Assembly: GCA_020718315.1 (NCBI GenBank)
Contig: DYSK01000022.1
Location: forward strand, 1 to 21,951
Direction: 5' to 3'
DNA from: Draconibacterium orientale
Lineage (GTDB): Bacteria; Bacteroidota; Bacteroidia; Bacteroidales; UBA12170
Length of the DNA stretch: 21,951 bases
Under the pieces are notes generated by a model. The model saw only the letters and a program-made list of their open reading frames with translations, made no database searches and was not told where the DNA came from. Below, in pieces: positions 14,735 to 21,312 of the stretch. Made by a program: the position numbers and the translations under genes. The first letter of the stretch is position 1. The number at the start of each line of letters is the position of its first letter.

Positions 14735-15484
14735 ATGAAAATTCTCGTTTGTTTAAGTAATGTCCCCGACACCACGACCAAAATCAAGCTCAATGGCGAT
14801 CAAAGCGCTCTTGATATGACTGGTGTTCAATGGGTGATAAACCCTTGGGACGAATTGGCGCTTACGCGCGCTTTGGATTTAAAAGAAAAATCCGAAGGAA
14901 AAATAGATACCATTACGGTAATTACAGTAGGCGAAAGCCTCACTGAACCAACAATACGGAAGGCTTTGGCTGTTGGCGCCGACGATGCCGTTCGTATCAA
15001 TCTAAATCCAACAGATGATTACGAAGTGGCCTCAAACATTGCAGCTTGGGTAAAAAACAACCCATACAATATTATTCTTACAGGGATAGAATCGAGCGAT
15101 TATAACGGTTCAGCCGTTGGAGGAATGCTCGCCGAATTTTTAAAAATTCCGTCCGTATCTTCCGTCTCTTTCCTCGATATGGAAGGAGATAAACCTTTGA
15201 TGAAAAGAGAAATTCCAGGCGGAACAGAAACAATTCGCGTTCCGATGCCTTTTGTAGCGATTGTTCAAAAAGGAATTGCGCTTGATCCTCGTATTCCGGC
15301 TATGCGCGGCATCATGATGGCTCGCAAAAAAGAATTAACCGTAGTGGAACCCGCCGGCGAAGGTTCAAAATCGACTTATATTGGATTTGCAATGCCAAAA
15401 GCGAAAGCAAAAGTAAAGATGATTGATGCAGAAAATGCCGGTCAACTTATCACTTTACTTCACGAAGAAGCCAAAGTTATCTAA
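14735..15484 (+). CDS. etfB: Electron transfer flavoprotein, beta subunit
   Basis: A 249-residue subunit that, with EtfA, takes electrons from the acyl-CoA dehydrogenase encoded just upstream and passes them on, or in anaerobes may take part in flavin-based bifurcation. The ETF fold begins at MKILVCLSNVPDTTTKI, with VQWVINPWDELALTRALDLKE and the nucleotide-loop region ITVGESLTEPTIRKALAVGADDAVRI. It continues through TGIESSDYNGSAVGGMLAEFL, and PGGTETIRVPMPFVAIVQKG, where a longer beta-subunit tail MARKKELTVVEP follows. Length is typical. It has no clear promoter of its own, so it likely shares the operon transcript. Whether it is a bifurcating type cannot be settled by eye. Confidence 0.95.
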   Translation: MKILVCLSNVPDTTTKIKLNGDQSALDMTGVQWVINPWDELALTRALDLKEKSEGKIDTITVITVGESLTEPTIRKALAVGADDAVRINLNPTDDYEVASNIAAWVKNNPYNIILTGIESSDYNGSAVGGMLAEFLKIPSVSSVSFLDMEGDKPLMKREIPGGTETIRVPMPFVAIVQKGIALDPRIPAMRGIMMARKKELTVVEPAGEGSKSTYIGFAMPKAKAKVKMIDAENAGQLITLLHEEAKVI

Positions 15485-15501
15485 CGCAAAAAAACAAGAT
15501 T

Positions 15502-16476
15502 ATGTCAGTTATAGTATATACCGAAAATTGGGATGGAAAATTTAAAAAATCAAGTTATGAACTTGTTTCCTACGCCCATGCCTTAGCCTCCGAATTGGGC
15601 GTTGAAACCATCGCCATTTCTATCGGACAAGTCCCCGAAGACCAGCTAAATGCGCTTGCCAATTATGGCGCAAACAAAGTATTATGTGTTAAAAATCCGG
15701 AATTGGCTGTTTTAGATAACGCCGCTTACGCTTCGGCCATCGCACGCGCTGCCAAAGCAAACAACGCTCAAGTGGTTGTGTTTGCAAACAATTTTACCGG
15801 AAAGGCAGTGGCTCCTCGCGTTGCTGTTAAGTTGGAAGCTGGAATGGCGAACAGTGTAACAACTTTGCCGTTGAGTTTCAGTCCTTTTGTTGTTCAAAAA
15901 AATATTTTCAACGGAAAGGCGCAGGGAAATTTACAAATCAATTCCAACATCAAGGTTCTTTCTCTTGCTCAAAATTCTTTTGGAGTCAAAGAATCAAGCG
16001 TTTCTTTAACGATTGAGAATTTTGATGCTCAATTGGATTCAAGCAAATTCAATACGGAACTTATAGAGAAAAACACGGTGAGCGGAAAAATTATTCTAAC
16101 CGATGCAGAACTTGTTGTGAGTGGCGGTCGTGGAATGAAATCGCCCGACAATTGGGGTCCGCTTGAAGAATTGGCTGCCATTTTAGGTGCAGGAACAGCA
16201 TGCTCAAGACCGGTTGCCGACGAAGGATGGCGTCCGCATAGCGAACATGTTGGCCAAACCGGAAAAGTAATTGCTCCAAATCTATACATTGCATTGGGAA
16301 TTTCGGGCGCAATCCAACATCTTGCAGGCGTAAGCTCATCAAAGGTAATTGTAGCCGTCAACACCGACCCCGAAGCTCCTTTCTTTGAAGCAGCCGATTA
16401 TGGAATTTTAGGAGACGTGAACAAAATTCTCCCAAAATTGGTGGAAGCAGCAAAAGCTTTTAAGGCACATTCTTAA
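15502..16476 (+). CDS. etfA: Electron transfer flavoprotein, alpha subunit
   Basis: A 324-residue subunit with an N-terminal ETF domain (about 1-190) and the C-terminal FAD-binding domain (about 200-324). The FAD domain shows SGGRGMKSPDNWGPLEELA, SRPVADEGWRPHSEHVGQTG, APNLYIALGISGAIQHLAG and NTDPEAPFFEAADYGILGD, which are the hallmark FAD contacts. The spacing to etfB is 17 bases. It is shorter at the N-terminus than enzymes with a fused ferredoxin domain; none is present here. A strong bidirectional terminator follows. Identity is secure; the electron acceptor (ETF-quinone oxidoreductase, or NADH/ferredoxin in a bifurcating complex) is not encoded in the window. Confidence 0.95.
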   Translation: MSVIVYTENWDGKFKKSSYELVSYAHALASELGVETIAISIGQVPEDQLNALANYGANKVLCVKNPELAVLDNAAYASAIARAAKANNAQVVVFANNFTGKAVAPRVAVKLEAGMANSVTTLPLSFSPFVVQKNIFNGKAQGNLQINSNIKVLSLAQNSFGVKESSVSLTIENFDAQLDSSKFNTELIEKNTVSGKIILTDAELVVSGGRGMKSPDNWGPLEELAAILGAGTACSRPVADEGWRPHSEHVGQTGKVIAPNLYIALGISGAIQHLAGVSSSKVIVAVNTDPEAPFFEAADYGILGDVNKILPKLVEAAKAFKAHS

Positions 16477-16526
16477 TCTAATCCAATCAGGCAGATACAA
16501 AGTTTTTTCTTTATTTTGCAAAAAGC

Positions 16527-16561
16527 AAAAAAGGAATTCCGCTGTGGAATTCCTTTTTTTT
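16527..16561. terminator. Bidirectional terminator between etfA and pyrD
   Basis: GGAATTCC (16533-16540) / GGAATTCC (16546-16553), 8-bp stem with a 5-nt loop, extended by six A on the left and eight T on the right. Both strands end in a T-run, so it can stop etfA and the convergent pyrD. Confidence 0.92.
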
Positions 16562-16663
16562 GTGTCTTCAGGTCGGAATAAAGCTAATTTCAAAAATTAA
16601 TCTGGAAGTAATAAAACTTTCAAAGCATGGCATGAAGCTAAAATATAAACCGTAGGCAGAATT

Positions 16664-17707
16664 TCAAGCAATATCTATAGAGGCCAGCAATGCCTTGTTT
16701 ATTCGTTTGGCTAAAAACGGCCCTTCGTAAATGAAACCGGTATAAACCTGAACCAAAGAAGCGCCCGCATTGAGTTTTTCGAGAGCGTCTTCGGCTGTAA
16801 AAATTCCGCCAACAGCAATGATTGGAATTTTTCCATTCGATTTTTTGTGCAGATATTTAATAATTTCTGTGGATTTATTTCCAATTGGTTTCCCGCTTAA
16901 ACCACCATTTGCAATTTTTCGCAAACTTTCTTGATCCGTTTTCAACCCTTCGCGACTTATGCTTGTATTTGTAGCTATCAGCCCATGAATTCCGGTTTTG
17001 CACACCACACTTATCACTTCATCGAGCTGACGAAGATTTAAATCGGGAGAAACCTTCAACAAAACCGGTTTCATCTTTGGCTTTGCCCGGTTCTTGGTCA
17101 TTACAGCATTCAAAATGGCTTCCAAGTATTCTTGATCTTGCAATTCGTGCAGATCGCTGATATTTGGACAGCTTACATTTACAACAAAATAATCGGCATA
17201 ATCATACAATCCGTCAAAAACGGCAACATAATCGTCAAGTGCTTTTTCATTTGGGGTAAGTGTGTTTTTTCCTAAGTTCGCACCAATAAAGGCTTTGGTT
17301 TTCCTTTTTTTTAAATTTTCGACTGCGGCAGAAATACCCTCATTGTTAAAACCCATCCTGTTTATCAGTGCTTTATCTTTGGGCAAACGGAATAGCCGTG
17401 GTTTTGGGTTTCCTGCTTGTGCTTTTGGCGTTACGGTTCCTATTTCTATGTGTCCAAAACCAAGCTCACTCAGCTCGTTGAACATGTTTGCATTTTTGTC
17501 GAAACCGGCTGCAATACCAACAGGATTCGAAAATTTAAGCCCAAACACTTCCCTTTCTAAACGGGTGTCGTTGATAACAAAAATCTGCTTTGCTAACCAA
17601 TGAGCACCCGGCAAATGAAAAAACCATCGAAGGCAAATGCGCACAAAAGAATGAACATCTTCGGCATAAAATTTAAAAAGCAATGGACGGACAATGGTTT
17701 TGTACAT
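16664..17707 (-). CDS. pyrD: Dihydroorotate dehydrogenase, membrane/quinone (class 2) type
   Basis: This 347-residue enzyme oxidises dihydroorotate to orotate in pyrimidine synthesis, passing electrons to the quinone pool. Class 2 architecture is clear: an N-terminal amphipathic helical extension for membrane and quinone (about 1-45, YKTIVRPLLFKFYAEDVHSF), then NPVGIAAGFDKNA (61-73), GHIEIGTVTP (85-94), NRMGFNNEG (116-124) and IGANLGKN (141-148). FMN phosphate-loop elements IAVGGIFTAEDALEKLNAGASLVQVYTGFIYEGP come at the end. The catalytic-loop motif is VVNVSCPN. The residue at the base position is C180, where class 2 enzymes normally have serine and class 1 enzymes cysteine. The gene follows the DUF5606 gene after 44 bases that contain a terminator-like hairpin. 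Confidence 0.93.
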   Translation of the reverse strand: MYKTIVRPLLFKFYAEDVHSFVRICLRWFFHLPGAHWLAKQIFVINDTRLEREVFGLKFSNPVGIAAGFDKNANMFNELSELGFGHIEIGTVTPKAQAGNPKPRLFRLPKDKALINRMGFNNEGISAAVENLKKRKTKAFIGANLGKNTLTPNEKALDDYVAVFDGLYDYADYFVVNVSCPNISDLHELQDQEYLEAILNAVMTKNRAKPKMKPVLLKVSPDLNLRQLDEVISVVCKTGIHGLIATNTSISREGLKTDQESLRKIANGGLSGKPIGNKSTEIIKYLHKKSNGKIPIIAVGGIFTAEDALEKLNAGASLVQVYTGFIYEGPFLAKRINKALLASIDIA

Positions 17708-17720
17708 AGATTCAGGGTAT

Positions 17721-17745
17721 AAAAAAAGCCCGATGCGATCGAGCT
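17721..17745 (-). terminator. Hairpin with T7 run between the DUF5606 gene and pyrD
   Basis: On the minus strand AGCTCGAT (17745-17738) pairs with ATCGGGCT (17734-17727), 7 Watson-Crick pairs plus one G-T, loop of 3, then seven T. It starts 6 bases after the DUF5606 stop and ends 13 bases before the pyrD ATG. Confidence 0.75.
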
Positions 17746-17751
17746 TTTGAA

Positions 17752-18192
17752 TTATTCATGAACGATTGGGTTGGTTTCCGAGCTTTCGTCGGCAGTGTCT
17801 TTATCTTCTTCCAAATCAATAAGGCCTTTGGATTGAAGTAAGTTGTACCACTGAACAGCCTTTTTAATATCTGAAATATACACTCTTTCCCGATCGTAAT
17901 TGGGCAGAACAGATTCAAAAAAAGCAACCAATTCGGGCGTACCTGATTTATGACTTGTAGCCTGCTGTTCGTTGGAAATCCGAAACATAGAGCGGAAAAT
18001 TTCACTCAAAGGAACATCGTCTGTTTCGGTAAAAACACTGATTTCTTTCAAGGTGCTTATTCTTTCGTGCGAAAAAGCGGGGATTCGCTTTCCATCAAGC
18101 AAAGATTCGACCAATACACCATTTTTTGTTTGAGAAACCATTCGATACAAACCGGGTTTTCCTGCTATAGATAATATTTTACTTAAGTCCAT
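17752..18192 (-). CDS. DUF5606 family protein
   Basis: A 146-residue protein of a Bacteroidota family without known function. The N-terminus LSKILSIAGKPGLYRMVSQT, followed by VESLLDGKRIPAF and a threonine/serine-rich strand leading into DDVPLSEIFRSMF, is characteristic of the family. The N-terminal half looks like a small beta-rich domain (about 1-60). The second half is helical (PELVAFFESVLPNYDRERVYISDIKKAVQWYNLL) and ends in an acidic, probably disordered tail. It has no signal peptide or membrane segment, so it is cytoplasmic. The promoter box is 21 bases upstream. It is followed by pyrD with a hairpin between. No function is proposed. Confidence 0.9.
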   Translation of the reverse strand: MDLSKILSIAGKPGLYRMVSQTKNGVLVESLLDGKRIPAFSHERISTLKEISVFTETDDVPLSEIFRSMFRISNEQQATSHKSGTPELVAFFESVLPNYDRERVYISDIKKAVQWYNLLQSKGLIDLEEDKDTADESSETNPIVHE

Positions 18193-18213
18193 AAAGATTA
18201 TTTAAATTCTTTG

Positions 18214-18221
18214 CAAAAATA
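18214..18221 (-). promoter_or_regulatory. -7 box (TATTTTTG) of the DUF5606 gene
   Basis: Minus-strand TAnnTTTG match ending 21 bases before the ATG at 18192. It is part of the 144-base divergent spacer shared with the sugar transferase gene. Confidence 0.65.
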
Positions 18222-18309
18222 GCAAAATACCAGAATTAGCAACTATTTTCTATTTCCGAATAAATACCATAAAAAACAGTTCTCCTTCGTCAACCAATGC
18301 AAATTCTTG

Positions 18310-18317
18310 TAGCTTTG
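18310..18317 (+). promoter_or_regulatory. -7 box (TAGCTTTG) of the polysaccharide gene group
   Basis: TAnnTTTG match 19 bases before the sugar transferase ATG. Being the only such box before the closely spaced genes to 21951, it probably drives them all. Confidence 0.6.
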
Positions 18318-18336
18318 CTCCTAAATTAATACCCCT

Positions 18337-19863
18337 ATGAAAAAGCGAACTCTATTATTTGCTTTTTTTGATATTTTCATCGTTTTTCTGGCGTTTTTGA
18401 TAGCAGCTTATTTCAAAACCGGCAAAGAAAAGGCTTTGTTTAATTACTATTGGGTGCCTTTTCTTATTTTTGAAAGTGTTTGGATTATTTCCTCTTTCTT
18501 ATTCAAGAAATACGAAATACATCAACTTGCAAACAAAACTCAAAACATTTTTAATATCGTCAAAAGCAATCTTTTCGTTCTTTTTGCAATCACCTTTGTT
18601 ATTTTCTTTGCTTCCTTGTCGTATTCCCGATTGATGATTGTAATTACTGTTGCCACTGCCACTGTGATTGAAAGCCTCGTTAGTTATTTCTATCTTCACG
18701 ATAAAGAGCTTAGTGTTGAGATGGAAATCCTGAGCGATTGGGAGGAGCGCAAAAAAGAAAAAAAAGAGCTCGGAAAACCATTTCCTACCATCGACGAAGA
18801 CCTCACAAAGGGAAGCTTATACGAAAAGCTTAAAAATCTTATCATCGAAGAAATTGGTCAAAATCCATTTCAACTGATAAAAAAATACATCCCTTTAACC
18901 GACAAAAACACACTTATTATTGCTACAACAACAAAATTCAATATCTCGAACCAGCCCAAAGCCAGCTACCAATATATCGTAAACTTAAAGCGCATCAACG
19001 ACATTCAGTTTATCAATAAATTTTTTGAAACAGTAAACGCTAAATTGGAAACAGACGGACTGTATGTGAACAATGTGGAAACCTATACTGATCGCAAAAA
19101 GAGAATTTTAAAAAAATTCCCTCCTGGCTTCAATTGGATTTACTATTCTTTTGATTTTTTGATAAAACGAGTGATGCCAAAATTGCTTTTAACAAAAAAG
19201 TTGTATTTTCTAATTACCGGTGGCAGAAACAGAGTGATGTCGCGAGCCGAAACGCTCGGACGATTGTATAGTTGTGGCTTTGAAATTGTGGATGAAAAAT
19301 ACATTGATCAGCAATTTTATTTTGTTGCACGAAAAATCGATGAGCCGGTTTTTGATGCCAATCCCACCTATGGGCCGATGATTAAACTACGCCGGTTAGG
19401 AAAAGACGGACAGATTATTGGCGTGTATAAAATGCGCACCATGCATCCCTTTTCTGAATATTTACAATCGTATATTTATTCCAACAATCAACTTGAGGAA
19501 GGAGGGAAATTTAAAAACGATTTTCGGGTTACCTCTTTGGGCAAATTCATGCGCAAATTTTGGATTGATGAGCTCCCAATGATTATAAATGTCATGAAAG
19601 GAGAAATGAAAATTGTGGGCGTTCGACCACTTAGCGAACATTATTTCAATCTATATACCGAAGAATTGAAACAAAAACGATTAAAATTCAAGCCCGGTTT
19701 AGTTCCCCCATTTTATGTTGATATGCCCATCACGCTCGAAGAAATTATGCATTCGGAAATGCGCTATTTGAATGCCTACGAAAAACATCCATTCAAAACC
19801 GATTTACGCTACTTCTTCAAAGCCGTTTATACCATTATTTTTAAAAAAGCGCGAAGCAGTTAA
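18337..19863 (+). CDS. Sugar transferase (polyprenol-phosphate glycosyl-1-phosphate transferase type) with unusual middle region
   Basis: A 508-residue protein. The N-terminus has about four membrane spans (residues 6-26, 38-56, 76-93, 98-119). The C-terminal 345-508 matches the bacterial sugar transferase domain: KLRRLGKDGQIIGVYKMRTM (350-369), VTSLGKFMRKFWIDELP with the catalytic pair D411-E412, INVMKGEMKIVGVRP and FKPGLVPPFY. Such enzymes put the first sugar phosphate on undecaprenyl phosphate for capsule or exopolysaccharide. Unusually, the re-entrant hydrophobic helix that normally precedes the catalytic core is not visible. In its place, residues 190-335 form a soluble-looking domain (INDIQFINKFFETVNAKLETDGLYV, GGRNRVMSRAETLGRLYSCGFEIVDE, FYFVARK) that resembles the C-terminal half of a SAM methyltransferase. 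It heads the final gene group. Confidence 0.85.
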   Translation: MKKRTLLFAFFDIFIVFLAFLIAAYFKTGKEKALFNYYWVPFLIFESVWIISSFLFKKYEIHQLANKTQNIFNIVKSNLFVLFAITFVIFFASLSYSRLMIVITVATATVIESLVSYFYLHDKELSVEMEILSDWEERKKEKKELGKPFPTIDEDLTKGSLYEKLKNLIIEEIGQNPFQLIKKYIPLTDKNTLIIATTTKFNISNQPKASYQYIVNLKRINDIQFINKFFETVNAKLETDGLYVNNVETYTDRKKRILKKFPPGFNWIYYSFDFLIKRVMPKLLLTKKLYFLITGGRNRVMSRAETLGRLYSCGFEIVDEKYIDQQFYFVARKIDEPVFDANPTYGPMIKLRRLGKDGQIIGVYKMRTMHPFSEYLQSYIYSNNQLEEGGKFKNDFRVTSLGKFMRKFWIDELPMIINVMKGEMKIVGVRPLSEHYFNLYTEELKQKRLKFKPGLVPPFYVDMPITLEEIMHSEMRYLNAYEKHPFKTDLRYFFKAVYTIIFKKARSS

Positions 19864-19865
19864 TC

Positions 19866-20279
19866 ATGATAACCTTGCTTCGATATAAAAAACCGCTTAA
19901 AATATTCTTCTGGTTCTGGATATTGTTTATCGCTGTTGTTTCCTCTTTACCAAATATTCCCACTCAAGAAATCAATATTTGGGATGAACCGTTCAGGCTC
20001 GACTACCTTGAACATTTTGGTGTTTTTTATATTCTTTCCGCCATTTATGTGGCTTGGAAAGCCGACAAAAAAAGCGTTTTTAGTTTTCGGAAACATTTTT
20101 CTTCATTACTACTTTTAGGCATTTTTGCTATTCTCGACGAAATTCACCAAATTTGGATACCGGGAAGAGCATACAATCCGCTGGATTTGATTTACAATCT
20201 TTCTGGGTTGATTGCAGGGATTTTGCTAACAAAGCTTGCGCTTACAAAGTACATCGCTAAGACACTTGTCAACAAATGA
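19866..20279 (+). CDS. VanZ-like membrane protein
   Basis: A 137-residue protein with about four hydrophobic spans (12-29, 50-66, 79-92, 106-128). It carries the VanZ family signature: the DYLEHF motif (46-51), DEIHQ (91-95), IPGR (98-101), and D107 and N111 in the segment NPLDLIYNLSGLIAG. VanZ itself gives teicoplanin resistance by an unknown mechanism; most relatives have no known role, and many lie in polysaccharide or exosortase loci. It starts 2 bases after the sugar transferase stop and overlaps the next gene by 4 bases (ATGA), so translation is likely coupled. No resistance role is implied. Confidence 0.87.
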   Translation: MITLLRYKKPLKIFFWFWILFIAVVSSLPNIPTQEINIWDEPFRLDYLEHFGVFYILSAIYVAWKADKKSVFSFRKHFSSLLLLGIFAILDEIHQIWIPGRAYNPLDLIYNLSGLIAGILLTKLALTKYIAKTLVNK

Positions 20280-21286
20280 TAACATTCAATATTGTAAAAT
20301 ATCGCCTCGACAAAAATTGGGACAACTTTGTTCAAACCCACAGTAGGGGAAATGCTTTTCAGACCAATTTGATGTTTGATTTGTACGCAAAATCTGATGA
20401 TTTTACTCCATTTTACTGTTTAGCAACAAATTCGCAAAACAATAAAATTGTCGGAGGCTTTCTATTTGTAATTCAACGTACGCCCTTTCCTCTGGTTGGA
20501 AAATGGCTGCGAAGAAGTTTGATTATTGGCGGGCCGCTACTTCCTCAAAAGGGAAGTCGGATTTTTGAAGGCTTGATGAAAGCGTATTCTTCTTTTATAA
20601 AACGAAAAGCCATCTATTCGGAAATACGAAATCTCCATAGCTGGAGTCATTTGTATGACGAATTTCGCGAAAGCGGCTTTAAATACGAACCTCATCTGAA
20701 TTACTTTGTTCCGCTTAAAAACGAAGAAATAGAACCTAAACTTTCGAAAAGCAAGACTAGGCAAATAAAATTGGGCTTAAAACGAGGTGCTGAAATTATT
20801 GAAACGCCTACACGCGAACAAGTTTATTCATTTTATCAAATCCTGCAAAATCTATATACAAAACAAATAAAAAAGCCACTTCCTTCTTGGTCGTTTTTCG
20901 AAACTTTTTACACCTTACTATCGCAAGAAAACAGCGGTAAATATATTTTGATAAGCTATCAAAACACGATTGTGGGCGGTATCATGCTTCCCGTATTCAA
21001 TGGCAAAACGGTATATGAATGGTATGTGGCCGGAAACGATAAAGAATATAAATCGATCTATCCTTCCGTTTTGGCTACCTGGGCCGGTTTAAAATATGCC
21101 AAAGAAAATGCCTACTTAAGCTTTGATTTCATGGGTGCCGGGTTTCCAAATCTTCCCTATGGAGTGCGCGAATTCAAAGCCAAATTTGGCGGACAATTGG
21201 TCAATTACGGCCGTTTTCGAAAAATTCACTTTAAAAGCATTTATTATCTTGCCAAGGCATTTTATTCGCTGCGAAAAAATACTTAG
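20276..21286 (+). CDS. FemAB/GNAT-type aminoacyl- or acyltransferase-like protein
   Basis: A 336-residue cytoplasmic protein with the double-GNAT layout of the FemAB/BioF2-like acyltransferases. The first lobe shows NAFQTNLMFDLY, GGFLFVIQ and RRSLIIGGPLLP. The central LSKSKTRQIKLGLKRGAEI (157-175) is the typical linker helix of the family. The second lobe shows FYQILQNLYTKQIKKPLPS, GGIMLPVFNGKTVYEWYVAGNDKEYKSIYPSVLATWAGLKYA and the closing FDFMGAGFP...VREFKAKFGG, close to a lipid II-type or polysaccharide-linked acetyl transferase. The ATGA overlap with the VanZ-like gene and the following Wzi-like gene put it in an envelope polysaccharide setting. The donor (aminoacyl-tRNA or acyl-CoA) is unknown. 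A peptidoglycan cross-bridge role is possible but less likely here. Confidence 0.82.
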   Translation: MITFNIVKYRLDKNWDNFVQTHSRGNAFQTNLMFDLYAKSDDFTPFYCLATNSQNNKIVGGFLFVIQRTPFPLVGKWLRRSLIIGGPLLPQKGSRIFEGLMKAYSSFIKRKAIYSEIRNLHSWSHLYDEFRESGFKYEPHLNYFVPLKNEEIEPKLSKSKTRQIKLGLKRGAEIIETPTREQVYSFYQILQNLYTKQIKKPLPSWSFFETFYTLLSQENSGKYILISYQNTIVGGIMLPVFNGKTVYEWYVAGNDKEYKSIYPSVLATWAGLKYAKENAYLSFDFMGAGFPNLPYGVREFKAKFGGQLVNYGRFRKIHFKSIYYLAKAFYSLRKNT

Positions 21287-21312
21287 TTTTAATTTCTCTT
21301 AAGATTCGAATC

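Noticed and set aside
19866..20279. VanZ-like gene as glycopeptide resistance
   Set aside because: No vanA, vanH, vanX or regulator genes nearby; VanZ-like proteins are widespread in polysaccharide loci without a resistance role.
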